Below, in pieces: positions 47,027 to 57,911 of a stretch of 64,000 nt of DNA. The translations under genes and the position numbers were made by a program. Origin of the DNA: Ixodes scapularis (taxonomy: Eukaryota; Arthropoda; Arachnida; Ixodida; Ixodidae); the NCBI RefSeq assembly GCF_016920785.2, contig NW_024609836.1, positions 4,520,406-4,584,405 of the forward strand. Direction: 5' to 3'. Under the pieces are notes generated by a model. It did not search any database, was not told the origin of the DNA, and saw nothing but the letters and a program-made list of their open reading frames with translations. The first letter of the stretch is position 1; every line of letters begins with the position of its first letter.

Positions 47027-47593
47027 CTACTCAAGTTTTACATGGAAGGCCCGACTTCCGCTGAAATTCCTCACGTAGACAAGTTGTCCGACCGAATGAA
47101 CTGCCATTACTCCCGATCTGGGAATCTCTCGATCTTCTTTTGTAAGCCATAGTATCATGAGATCGAGGGGTGTGGCTCTTCGTCCACCGAATATTTCTTC
47201 GGCGGGTGTTTTTACCGTGTAAGAGGAGACCCTCGTGTGCTGCTGGAGCAACAACCTGGCGATTCTTCACTGAACTGCTTCTTCCGTAAGCTTCGAAAAG
47301 GCTTTTTTTGTTTCGCACATCATCTGTTCTGCATGCCCGTTAGTTGCAGGATGGTATGGTGCACTAATGTGATGCCTGATGCCGGTTTTTTTCTTCAAAA
47401 ACTTGTTTATTTTGTATGAAGCAAGATTTGGCGCGTTATCAGAGAAAAGTATTTTCGGTAGGGCAAAAGTAGGTAAAAGAGACCGTAGAACGTCAATGAC
47501 ATGTTTGGACGCCGTGGCAGGCGTCGTGTAAACTTCCAGCCACTTAGAGTACGCATCGCCCATGACTCTGCAGATGCGGATACGTTTCGCCAC
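47027..47593 (-). pseudogene. Ty3-type integrase fragment
   Basis: The minus frame carries the integrase catalytic core of a Ty3/mdg-like LTR retrotransposon: GDAYSKWLEVYTTPATA (first Asp), LPKILFSDNAPNLAS (second Asp) and ISAPYHPATNGHAEQM (Glu). A TKKAFSKL helix follows, then, after an in-frame TGA at 47267-47269 (a Trp position in relatives), LLLQQHTRVSSYTVKTPAEEIFGGR and a basic tail. The N-terminal zinc-binding region, RT, RNase H and LTRs are not seen nearby. An old, truncated copy; the catalytic triad survives. Confidence 0.75.
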
Positions 47594-48242
47594 CCACCGA
47601 TTGAATAGTGGATCGTTTTCAGTTACTGTTCATGATGGCGTTGGACTCAAGGAAGACTTCGAGTCTTTCCAGAAAGGTAGCCTAGGTGCCAGGACTTTTG
47701 TCGAAAGCGGTAATTGTTCGAAACGTCGACAACGTCGGTAGCCACGTGTTGTGCTTGACACTGGACACTTAACATTCGCTGAGACGAAATTGCTTGTTCG
47801 TCTGCCACGAGTCGTCCGATATCAGGTCATCACCGCAACACCATCTCCCGACAAAAACGCATGTCCATAGTTAGCAATCACGTGAACTTATAAATTCCCG
47901 AACGCTCATAAGTTGCCGTCGCTAAACGCCATTCATTCATAGCGTCATCATTGCAAATAAACGCCTCCCTATTTCTTCTGGTGGTTTTCATCATATTCCT
48001 CCTAAGCTGTACTTACAACAATATGTGTGTCGGTACTTCCGAACATATTGCAACGGCGTTTGTTTTCTGGGAACCCCCCCCCCCCTCCCACCTGTAATGT
48101 AACAATCTTTACAACATTTTCTGAATCCCATGAAACAGAATATATCGTGACGTTATTTTAGTCGTCATTAAAATGGTGAGGTAAGTACCGTAAGTCGCGA
48201 AGCCGTTCACTACACGTCCGCTTCCACGGTGTCTTGGAAGAT
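47594..48242. other. No recognisable gene
   Basis: TATAAATT at about 47890 followed 70-80 bp later by CAAATAAAC looks superficially like an LTR promoter and poly-A pair, but no partner LTR was found. A run of 12 C lies at 48074. Confidence 0.35.
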
Positions 48243-48694
48243 TGAAGGGCTGTTTATACTCCGACGTCGACGAACGTGACGTGCGCCGGCGTTCGTCGTC
48301 AACAACGACACGACGCGCTGCGCTGAAAGGGTTGCGTTCAATGGCATTTATACTCCATCGCGGTCCAGCGCGCTCCGACGCGCACTTCGCGTTGCGCCTG
48401 CGCGTCGCCATGACAACCGCGACATAAGCTGATGGTTTATTTCCGTTTCCGTTTGCATTCTGTCCTGACTTGTTCAGACGGGAGGAACCATGGAGAGCCG
48501 ATTCGCGATGTATTTAGATCAGCAAAAAAAGAAAAAAATTGCAGCGGTGCTTTTATGGCGCCGATTACGGCGCCAGAGAACACGCACGATGTACGTACGA
48601 GACATATTTGATAAGCGCACAGTGTTTGGAGAATTTTAGCATCTAGTACAGGAGCTGCGCGAGTCCGACCCAGGATACCACTTCCAATATTTCA

Positions 48695-48764
48695 GGTAAG
48701 TCGACGGTCGATAGTCATGTCGCTTATCATAGTGAATCAATTCTGTCGTTTCCTTTTCTGCAGG
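48695..48764 (+). other. Intron 1 of the nuclease gene
   Basis: Donor GTAAGT after TATTTCAG; acceptor TTTTCTGCAG before GATGACG. The split codon restores Arg and the frame continues into MTKASFDEL. Confidence 0.8.
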
Positions 48765-48877
48765 ATGACGAAGGCTTCGTTCGACGAGCTGCTCGGACTC
48801 GTCCACGACCGTCTTGTACACTCGCTCACACATCGCTCTCCCATCTCGCCCGCTGAGCGGCTGGCCATCACACTGAG

Positions 48878-50077
48878 GTATGTACTACTAGGGTGCCTTC
48901 ATGTGCACTTTGCTTGGGGTGATGACATTTTACCATTTTGTTTCGAACGCTTATTTTTTTTTTTTTTTTTTGTTATCAAAGCGTGAAAGAGCGTGTCCCT
49001 GCACGCGCTGCTGGCGTGACTATGCTAAGGCAACATTTTGTTTCTTGCGATTTCTTTGTATTTTCCCTGTGAGCGCGTGCTGTCGGCATCGGGCACTACA
49101 AACGGTGGCATCCCCCAAAACAGAAGTGCATTGAGGCACTCTATGTACTACATATTTGATATACACTTCATTTTCGCGGATGCTTGACTGATTAGGTTAT
49201 GCTTCTAGGCGGTGTACTACCGCCGTACACAGGCCCAACTCGTATTAAAATACCTCAAACCGGGAACTTATGCGCTCTCATCTACTCCGATATTTTAATT
49301 GAGAGTCCCAATCTTGACAGTGCGTTTCAAAATAAAGTTTGGGCTCTTAAATCGCCAGCAAAAATCAGGGACGCGAGGTTTCAAGTAGAAACTTACCTCA
49401 AATGCTTCCTTTACTGGTTGGATGTACAGCACGCATTCAAATTTTAAGTCTGAACTCCTAGAACGAAAAAAAAACAACCTAAAATGGGAAAGTTTTCTTT
49501 TTAAGTTTTTCGTACTTTAAATAGACACTTGAATTTGTAATATGTAAAGTGGACTAGTGAGGTATGTATTCGAGGTAAGTTTCAACTTGATAGGTTCAGT
49601 TGCTGATGTTTGACGGGCAATTAGTACTACCTTGTAACTTTATTTTGAGACACTCATAAATAAGCGGATCAACGTATCATTGTAACACTTACTACATCAA
49701 ACACATATTTTACTAAATAGAAAGGCTGACCCATTTGACAACATCGTCATTCATTTTTTTTTTTTGCACTTTAAATTGAGACTGAAATTTTTAATCAGTA
49801 AATCAGCACAGTAAAACTCGTATTCGAGATCAATTTCCACTTCATGCGCCAATCCCTTGATTTTTGCGGGCAGTTTTAGAGTAGAAACTATTTCAAAACA
49901 CCGTAGAGCGTCAGTCAGACACATTTAGTACATATTTACATATTGCGTGTATAGCAATATAAGTCTGACGGAGCACTCTCGTAGGTCGTTCTTAGTCACA
50001 AACAGTGCAAATGACTGACTAAACAGTTGCTCTGAGTTAGGTACTAAGTCTCACAATTTTGTTTTTCACATTCCTAG
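48878..50077 (+). other. Intron 2 of the nuclease gene (1.2 kb)
   Basis: Donor GTATGT, acceptor CACATTCCTAG. No gene inside; AT-rich with T-runs. Confidence 0.75.
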
Positions 50078-50996
50078 GTTCCTTGCATCACCAGGATCTC
50101 TGGGCCATGTGGCCATAAGTTACCGGATTCATAAAGCAACATTATCGGGGATCCTCCAGGAAACGCTGCCAGCCGTCTGGGACTGCCTCTCCCCGTTAGT
50201 ACTGCAGCCTCCCACATCACAACAGTGGGAAGAGATCCGGAGGGAGTTCTGCGTCAAGTGAAACTTTCCTAACGCCATTGGATCAATAGATGGCAAGCAC
50301 TTTGCGATCAGGTGCCCACCAAACTCTGGCTCAATATTTCACAACTACAAGAAATTCTACTCGATGGTGCTGCTCGCTGTTGTTGACGCCCACTACAGGT
50401 TTCGACTGGTGGACATTGGGGCTGCCGGACACCAGTCCGATGGCGGTGTGTTGAGAGAGTCTAACCTCGGAAAGGCGTTAGCTGCCAACAGCCTCCAGAT
50501 CCCTGTAATCGCAGAGCCTGCACCACCTCTGTGCCTCCTGGGGGATGAAGCCTTCCCGTTGAAAACGTACCTCATGCGCCCTTTCCCCGGAAGAGGCTTG
50601 GACTACCGAAAAAAGGTCTTCAACTACAGGCTCTCCCGGGGCAGGCGTACAGTAGAAAACGCCTTCGGAATACTTGTGTCTCGCTGCCGGGCGTTTCTGG
50701 CTCCCATGCATGGCACTGTTGAGCACTGTGAAAATATGATAAAAGCGGGAGAGTGGCTCCACAACTTCCTGACACGGGATAAAGCCTACCGCCCTCCTGG
50801 ATATGCTGACAGTGAAAGGAGGGGTGCCCGCGTGGATGGTCAGTGGCGAGCTGACATTTTGAATGTTGGTGTAAACAGGAGCCTAGGTGGCAACAGCAGC
50901 CCAGCAGCAATCAGCATCAGGGACCAGCTGGCAGACCACTTCATCTCCCCTAGGGGAGCCATCCCGTGGCAACACGACATAGCGACGAGGGAGTAG

Positions 50997-51987
50997 ACGA
51001 CGACACAAGGTTGTTATCAATGCTGTTCAATTTTTTTCTTTTCTTGCAAATAAATTGTATATATTTTCTCTGCTCTGCTTGCTTAACAGGGTTGACCGGC
51101 AAAATATATTTCGCAATCCCTCGTTGTTTTCACCTTCAAAGAGCTTACCTGCCTACCTTGGTGAATTTTGTTGTACAGGGGAGAGCGAGGTAATTGGCAC
51201 AAGCGAGGAATATTGGCCATCCATGTTTTTCGCTTGCCACTGAGATACAGGCACGCATACGAAATGATTGGCTTTTTATTAAGTGAACCCGCAGGAATGT
51301 AGTAGTGGCTCACTTGGAAAATAAGACAGCTTGCGTATTAATTACAAAAGTCGGGTTTAATCTTTTCATTTACACCACAAAGGAGTAAAATAACATTCTA
51401 GATGTACTTTCGATAAGCCTGCTTTTCTACTTGCCTTTCTCTCGGAAATATAAACAGGTTTCGAGCAATGTGTGCCATCCACGAAGCGAATGTAATGGGT
51501 ACAAAGCATGTTTGATTAACGGTATTAGCGCAGGCTGTGTGTCTGAGTAGCAGATGATGCTATTATGTGCACTAGACATTTTGCTAATTTACACAAGCAC
51601 CAAAGATCATGCCGGGTTTGCAGGTACACTCGCTGCGCAAGGTACCGTCCACACTCGTGTGTACCTACATTCCAAGCCACTTCTTGACGCTTGGGGTAAA
51701 TTTGAAAAATGTCTGTAGGTGTTCTTTCAAGCTATTTTATGTGATAGGCATCCCTGCAGCTTGCCTCCAAGAACAAATTCTAAAGTATTGAACTAGAGAG
51801 TTAATAATATTCCGGTTAACATAGACTGCTTCAGAGATTATGTTTTTTTTTTTTTTTCTAACGATGTAGTAGAATTGCATAAGCAGAGATTGCTCTTCGA
51901 AAATGTAGTTCATATTAACAGAATGTGTATATTATCAAAACATGAGTGGACACGTGTGCCTTCAGATGCACAAAGGTCGGGGGCGTT
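50997..51987. other. Spacer between convergent transposon genes
   Basis: AT-rich, no coding support. Probably the two 3' UTRs and a non-coding middle of the element. Confidence 0.55.
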
Positions 51988-53253
51988 TTATTTCTGCTGA
52001 AATTTACATTCATACTCATACACAATCTGCATTACACAAGCCCTGAATTGGGCACTGGTGACCTCGTCCCAACGATCTAGAGATTGTGCTACAGAGTAGG
52101 CAAACGCCTCGTTCTGTGTCATTTTAGTCCTTAAATGATTTAAAAGTTCTCTCTCCATTGTGTCAGCCTCCCTTCTGAGTGCAGAATGGGGGGGTCCTGG
52201 GCACCTTTGTGACTGGCCTGATGATCTCCTCGAGGTGCTTGATGTTGATACAACCGAGGTGGACGGCGTGGCTGGGACAGGAGCCTCGGGGCTGCACTGC
52301 AGCTCTTCTTGGGCAGGCTCGAAGTCAGTGGGAATAGTCGAGTCGTCAGGAGAAGATTCCACCATTTCCATTAATAGACACTGTGCTGTGTCGCCCACAG
52401 GTGGTGCCTTTACGTTGGTGGTTGCCCTGCAGGTGGGAGTAACATATGGGAGAGAAATTTAGTTAGACAGCAAATAACGACTCATGTTTTGTTTACATAC
52501 TTCCTGGGTCGGATATGTTTCTCGTAAAACGACATCATTTCCAGGAAGGCCCACTGTTTTTTCCGGACGAAGCCACTGCCACTCCTTGTGGCAGCTCCAA
52601 TGGCACGGACCTCCCGAACATACCTGTCGCGTACACGCTTCCACGCTTTTTGTGCGTCCTCACCTGAAATAAATAGGTCGAATTCAGTTCTCCCAAATGC
52701 AGACGTGATACAAAAATAAAATGCTGAACAAGTTGCCACGTCAGTTAAGCCGCTTGCACTGCTTTTCTGTTTGAAGTCCTAAATAACTAGAGCGCCTCAA
52801 TATCTTTCTGTTTGGATGATGCCATCGTTTGTAGTACCCGATGGCGACAGCACGCGCTCACAGGGAAAATACAAAGAAATCGCAGGAAGCAAAATGTCGC
52901 CGCAGCTACACCGTGGCCGTAGCACAGTCAGCGCCACGCGCGCGTGCAGGGACACGCTCTTTCACGCGCTTCAACACACACACACAAAAAAAAAAAAGCG
53001 TTCGAAACAAAATGGCCAGATGTCGTCACGCCAAGCAAAGCGCACATGAAATCACCCTAGTCAACTTACCGGACTTCATGCCGCAGGCAATGCGCACGGA
53101 CTCCCAGGCATTCTTTTTTCGCTTGGAATCCCTGTACTCTAGAGAACCGACGTCATAAAGACACTCGCGCTCTCTCACCGCTTCAATGAGCCGCTCAGCC
53201 TCGTCCGTCGTCAGATCGCTCGGTTCGCACTCCGCGGCACCTCCGTTCGCCAT
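51988..53253 (-). CDS. MADF/Myb-like partner protein of the Harbinger element
   Basis: Three exons: 53253-53070, 52663-52501 and 52426-51988, 261 residues, with GT..AG borders and no stops. ATG at 53253 (MANGGAAECEPSDLTT) is chosen because the frame upstream has only a TTG. Exons 1-2 form an MADF/Myb-SANT-type domain: AERLIEAVRERECLYDV, KNAWESVRIACG, AWKRVRDRYVREVRA, then RKKQWAFLEMMSFYEKHIRPRK. Exon 3 has an acidic Ser/Pro-rich linker (SSPDDSTIPTDFEP, RRSSGQSQR) and a helical C-terminus (QNEAFAYSVAQSLDRW, CVMQIVYEYECKFQQK) resembling a dimerising BESS-type tail. In PIF/Harbinger elements this partner binds the subterminal DNA and brings the nuclease into the nucleus. It is intact although the nuclease is broken. 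Confidence 0.8.
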
Positions 53254-53335
53254 TTTTCTTTCCAACTGATGCTCGCGCGAGGAATTCTGGGTGACGACCG
53301 TCGTCGGCCGACGCCGAGATTCGAGCAGCGCCTAC

Positions 53336-53644
53336 CTCGACGTGAGCTTCGCCGGCGCGCGCCGAAGCGCGTTACGTTGCGAGGCGGTCCACTTGTGTTC
53401 GGAGTATAAACTCTCCTTTCGCAGCTACGTCACGCAACGCGCTCGGGAGCGCGCGCCCGTCGACGTTAGGTTGGAGTATAAACAGCCCGACTCGACGTGA
53501 GCTTCGCTGGCGCGCGCCGGGGCGCGTTACGTTGCGAGGCGTTCCACCTGTCGTCAGAGTATAAACTGTCCTTTCGTAGCAACGTCAGGCAACGCGGCTG
53601 GGCGCGCGCGCCCGTCGACATTACGTTGGAGTATAAACAGCCCT
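53336..53644 (+). repeat. 155-bp tandem duplication of the right terminus
   Basis: CTCGACGTGAGCTTCGC at 53336 restarts at 53491, and each unit ends in GGAGTATAAACAGCCC. The element therefore carries an internal extra terminus at 53473-53488. Confidence 0.85.
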
Positions 53645-53647
53645 TGA

Positions 53648-54971
53648 GTCTACTGAGCGTGCATTCCTGCAGAAGAAATTTTCATTGATAGAATATTGAC
53701 ACGTCAATCAGCATTTGATTCCTTCTTGGTAAGATTTATTGCGAAAGCCCGTTACAACCGCCGAACTGCATCTTCCTATATCAGAGAACAATTTATGCCC
53801 AGCCTGACATTCTCGGATACATCCGTTTTAATGGGCCACGGTACTTGAGCTAGCTGAGCACAGCTGGCAGCGGCGCGAGCAAGGCCACGAGGGGAACGTG
53901 ATGGTGCTCGAGCCATCCCACTGTTAACCAATGTTTAGGCCACCCCACGGGTACGTGTCGCCATCTATTGGTTGAACTAACGCCTTGTTCAAGATGGCTG
54001 CCGTGGGACCGCAGCCTTAACTGGAGACCTTTGTTGCTACGCGAACGCCCGATTGCCTCCAGCCAAATAGCATTCCTCTCGGGAAGACATGGCTGCTGGG
54101 AGGTTCGCTGTCGGGATCACGCATCTGACATCTCCGAAAAGTCAGCATTTGCACGCGCAAGCGCAAAGAAAAAAAAAAAAGCACGCTAAGCAAGCAAAGA
54201 GGAAAACAAAAGAACCGCGCTATGAAAGCTAAAACCCTACGGCGCTTCCTATCACTAACACCTGCGACAGCTGCTAAACGCACACTACTTCACTTCAAGA
54301 AGTCTCACTCAAGCACCTGAATCAGCGGGAAACACCGATCACTTCGGCGAAGCGATTAGTCGAGGTAGGCGAGACATTCGGAAATAGAGACTTCGGCGGC
54401 CATGAAAGAATGGCGAAGCTTTTGTATGTTATGGTATGAATCCAAACGGAAGTGCCCGTCTTGTAAACCTTTTGTAAAGAATAATAACTCTCATCACATG
54501 GGTTATTCTTTAAACGTAAAAATAGGCGGCTCAAAAGGAAATTGCAACATATAACGAAGGTTTAACAACCAATATCTAAGCTGTCAATCAATCTCTTAGG
54601 CATTAAGAAGTATACCAGCCCATCGGTGCTAAACGTCACGGAACCCCAACTTTGTGGCGCGCGATTTAAAACGGACGAAATAGCCGCAAACTAAACTCAG
54701 TCTCACGCAATAAATATTACTGTAAAAATTTTGTTTTCTGGCGGAAAAATTGTTTTTTGGCGCGCTTGTTTTTGGCGGGCTTAAGCTGTTTAAAAAACAA
54801 ATGTTTTTTTCTTTGCAGTTACCCTTTATGAACGTCGTTCGTGGTTATTGGCGCTCTGAACGCTCCTCAGTGGACAACCTCGCAAACCGAAGATTTCCGT
54901 AACCAATCGCTGAATGAATAAAAATAATAATTTTCAACGAGCCAATTAAAAACTGAAAGACGTTCATACTC
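53648..54971. other. No recognisable gene
   Basis: No supported open frames; TTTGGCGCGC words near 54750-54780. Confidence 0.4.
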
Positions 54972-55666
54972 CCCTGCAACGCCGAATTAGAGCGCAACTC
55001 TTGAGGAGGAGGAGGGAAGGGTACTGAGGGGAGAAGGTGGAAAGTCCCCCACTACTAACATGGGTGTAAATCGACGTGTGCTTAACGCAAGTCGCAGAAA
55101 CTGCGCATCATTGGTGAGAGCATCGCGTGTAAGCTTGGACGGGAATTCAGCGGGACTATATTTAGAGCGCAGCTCTTAGGCGCCCGTATCCGGCTTGAGC
55201 GGCGTCGCCGTCGCCGTCGGCGTAACCGCGCGGTACATTATGGGACGCGTGACGTTACTGGTGACGTCACTGATGACGTCGTCCGTGACAATGACGTCAT
55301 AAGTGATGATGACGTCATCAGTGACGTCGCAAGTGACGTCACGTGTAACGTCGTCAGTGACGATGACGATGACGTCATCACAATGACGTCACGCGACTTT
55401 ACGTGACGTCACTGATGACGTCACGTGATTTTACTGGTGACGCCACTGATAGCGTCATTAGAGTGACAATGCCGATGACGATGACATTAGCGTCTTGTGA
55501 CCTCGCAGGGGTCACGTGACCTTCGTGAGGCGACGGTGACGCCGCTCGGAGGGAGGTGCGGCAGACAGGATGAGGAGGTGAGGAGGAGGGAGGAAGGATA
55601 TACCTTTCCCTCACTACCTTTCCCTCCTCCTTCTCAAGAGCTGCACTCGAATTCGGCGTTACAGGG
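54972..55666. mobile_element. Fold-back MITE carrying a TGACGTCA array
   Basis: Left end CCCTGCAACGCCGAATTAGA; right end complement CCCTGTAACGCCGAATTCGA. About 45 bp of inverted similarity continues through GCGCAACTCTTGAGGAGGAG. The interior is a GTGACGTCA-rich array (next entry). No transposase. Confidence 0.7.
55262..55423. repeat. Eight TGACGTCA palindromes in 162 bp
   Basis: Exact TGACGTCA at about 55262, 55292, 55310, 55334, 55370, 55384, 55404 and 55416, embedded in diverged GTGACGT/GATGACG repeats extending to about 55500. TGACGTCA is the CRE consensus bound by CREB/ATF bZIP factors. It may simply be a satellite built on that word. Confidence 0.85.
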
Positions 55667-55909
55667 AGTTGTGAACGGCTTTCGTTTTTCCCCACAACTT
55701 TAGCGGGGAATTTTTTTCTAAAAGATTTAGCGGGGAAATTTTTTTCCGTTTCACATACTTCCATTAGTAGTTGTAAATTATTTATTTGGTTTCATGGGGA
55801 ATTCATATATATATTTCGTGTATTTGAAACCTAGGATCGTTCAGCGGGGTTACGCATACATGTGCTTTACCCTGATGCGGACCAGTGGCTTTGCGGTTAT
55901 CTGTATTAA

Positions 55910-56441
55910 AGGGGCCATGAAACGAATTTTGGGCTGGGATAAATGAGTTTAAATTGGGACTTTACTAATCGCATATCATTTAGTTGGCCAAAAGGAAGAG
56001 GGTAGAAAGTCAAAAGCCAGCTTTTCGGTACGAACATTTGAAAACATAGCGGACTACTTTGTATCTTCTTTCCTTCTAAAGCTCTCCGCCATTCACTACG
56101 ATACATCTGCGGTTCCCAAAGCGCGTCAGCGGTGCCAACCTGATGTCAGCCGAGCCCAGCTCACGCATTGGACACGAGAACTGCGTCACTCGGACGTATG
56201 CGCTCGTCAACAATCAATCCGTCGACGAATATTCGGATTCGCGTTCATGACCAATGAGTGCCCTGACGGAACTTATCTTCACTGGGGAATGACAAGTTTT
56301 ATGGTGTGCATAAAAAGCACGGTGGAAGCTAGGAGTCATCGCACCGGTGCCGAAAAATGTCACGGCGACGTGATTTCACGATTCGCATTTGAGTTGAGGA
56401 TTAAAGCTAAGGAGGAAGTAGAAAATCGTTTCATGACCCGT
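55910..56441. mobile_element. TTAA-flanked MITE (532 bp)
   Basis: Ends AGGGGCCATGAAACG and the complement of ACGGGTCATGAAACG. TTAA at 55906-55909 and 56442-56445. Internal similarity to 36426-37085 (ATTTTGGGCTGGGATAAAT, GGCCAAAAG, GCGGACTA). Confidence 0.75.
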
Positions 56442-56445
56442 TTAA

Positions 56446-56851
56446 GGAAAACGTTTTTAGTTTGAAAATTACGTTAGCATTCACTTACAACCTAGTGAAG
56501 TATAACCTTCTGTGATCTTAATTACGACGAGAGAATACTGAAACTTTGGTGCCATCCATGATGTGGCCATGAAACTGCATTTGACTAAAGTGCAGATTTT
56601 GCGGTACCTTCAGCATCAAATATACACACAAATGTGAAAAGTGAACGTTTAAAACATTATCAAAACGTTTCGTACCACTAGTGAAAACATTATGCTCAAA
56701 AATAGCAAATATACGGCAAAGGAAAGTGTGCTCCGGCCACCAGACAGATGGCGCCAGCGTGTTATCTGGTCGTAGCAAGATCGCAAACGGTTGCAATGCA
56801 CTTGGTCGTCAGCTGCCGAAAGGGTGTGAAAGAGCCTGATTCCTTGTGCAG
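56446..56851. other. No recognisable feature; probable intron
   Basis: Ends in a pyrimidine-rich acceptor (CCTGATTCCTTGTGCAG) for the following exon. Confidence 0.45.
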
Positions 56852-57097
56852 ATAAATCCGCAGCAGCACGTTCGTCGAGAGACCGTTGCTCGGCAGTCGG
56901 GACCAGGCCGTGCACGTGGTCCGACAACCTGATGGCGTACGTGCTCGCCGGGGCCAGTAGTCGGAACGCCAAGCACAGAGTCCCTTCTGCGGAGAGCCAC
57001 TGCGCTCTTTTGCCGCCAGCCAAGTGCACCACCGGGGAGTACGGCTTCGCTTCCCTACGCGACTGTCAGGAGGCCTGCGAGAAGTCGGCCGGCAATG
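56852..57097 (+). CDS. Kunitz-like (BPTI-type) domain exon
   Basis: 246 nt with a good acceptor and a possible donor (AATG|GTTAGA), phase 1 at both ends like the exon at 32792. Six cysteines are spaced C-x7-C-x29-C-x7-C-x12-C-x3-C. The last three intervals equal those of BPTI (7, 12, 3), and the ending YGFASLRDCQEACEK is Kunitz-like. The second loop is much longer than usual (29 against 15) and the GxCxA reactive-site context is not preserved, so inhibitor activity is uncertain. Without splicing the frame meets TAG at 57100. With the 32.8 kb exon it suggests a secreted multi-Kunitz protein. Confidence 0.5.
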
Positions 57098-57708
57098 GTT
57101 AGATGTCTTCCACTTTCATCAGAGAAAGAATACATTTTCTGCGAATGAACCTTTTTGTAATAACGTTCATAGCTGTGCTAGATGGGAATCATTGAACATA
57201 CTGAGGCAGCAGAGTGGAAACCCCGAGATAGGAAGGAGATCGGTACGGGACAAAGCGCCAACTCGCGACTAGGAATTGTACATTAAAAAAAAAAAGAAAA
57301 CATTTTGCAGTAACCCTTATATTCAAAGTCTTATAATGCGTGAAATTCTTTTTTTTTTTTTTTACAAGCGATCGTTTCATGAGGCCTTTTGCAAAATCGA
57401 AGCGATACTGGGGGCGTAGAGTCGTGTAAATCATCTTGGGTACCTTTTGCCCACCGTTTCGGTTTTGATTCGTCAATCTCAATTAAAGACACCCCGTAAC
57501 GACCTTGCACAGTGCGTGTATCTTTGAATATGTGACATTCCTTAAATGTATGGCGTTGCATACCATTACAAAAAGAATGTTATGTCGCGGTTTGTAGGGC
57601 TCCCGACATACCAGAAATTAAGCGCAAGTACAAAAAAAAAAAAAAGGTGTGTACTAAGCCCATTATCCTATTCCATCGTCCCAATGGGGTACGCTTTTTG
57701 TGTTTAGA
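57098..57708. other. No recognisable gene
   Basis: A- and T-runs; no family signature in the open frames. Confidence 0.4.
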
Positions 57709-57911
57709 TATTTGTGTTTGTCCTTTTTCCCTCTTGTTCGCCTTTTCCGGGGATTATTTTCATCATTCTTGTCCAGCTTGCTTGCACCTTTGAATTTAAC
57801 TGCATTAAATTCAGGTGCAACACCCCTGAACCCCTGGTTCAGGGGTGTTGCACCTGAATTTAATGCAATTTTTTGCAATTTTTGCACCTTGCATTAATGC
57901 AAGGTGCAACC
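57709..57911 (+). repeat. SINE 3' part with two palindromes in its tail
   Basis: GTTTGTCCTTTTTCCCTCTT through CATCATTCTTGTCCAGCTTG matches the SINE at 15905-16087. The ATTTAA-GCATTAAATT tail is followed by a roughly 32-bp palindrome (57803-57871, centred on CCTGAACCCCTGGTTCAGG) and a second one (TGCACCTTGCATTAATGCAA...). Confidence 0.65.

Larger units (their letters stand above)
48490..50996 (+). pseudogene. HARBI1-like DDE nuclease gene, two nonsense codons
   Basis: Three exons with GT..AG borders: 48490-48695, 48764-48877 and 50078-50996, together 413 codons. The start ATG follows GGAGGAACC and reads MESRFAMYLDQQ. Family landmarks: MTKASFDELLGLV, SPAERLAITLRFLA, SIDGKHFAIRCP (D178), LLGDEAFPL (D263) and GRRTVENAFGIL (E300), the intact DDE triad of PIF/Harbinger nucleases. 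These cut and join the element in the nucleus with the Myb-like partner. Two in-frame stops break it: TAG at 48637-48639 in exon 1 and TGA at 50259-50261 in exon 3, the latter where relatives have Trp (VKW-FPNAIG). No frameshifts. Splice sites and reading frame otherwise hold, so it died recently. Confidence 0.85.
48246..53644. mobile_element. PIF/Harbinger transposon, near-complete (5.4 kb)
   Basis: TIRs start AGGGCTGTTTATACTCC and the 3-bp duplication TGA flanks both ends (48243-48245 and 53645-53647). It carries the two genes diagnostic of the superfamily, convergently arranged: a HARBI1-like DDE nuclease on plus and a MADF/Myb-like DNA-binding protein on minus. GC-rich subterminal regions with ACGTCGACG words lie inside both ends. 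The right end carries a duplicated terminus (53336-53644). Confidence 0.88.

Noticed and set aside
47880..47980. LTR promoter and poly-A signals
   Set aside because: TATA-like and AATAAA-like words only; no second LTR, primer binding site or matching orientation with the integrase fragment.
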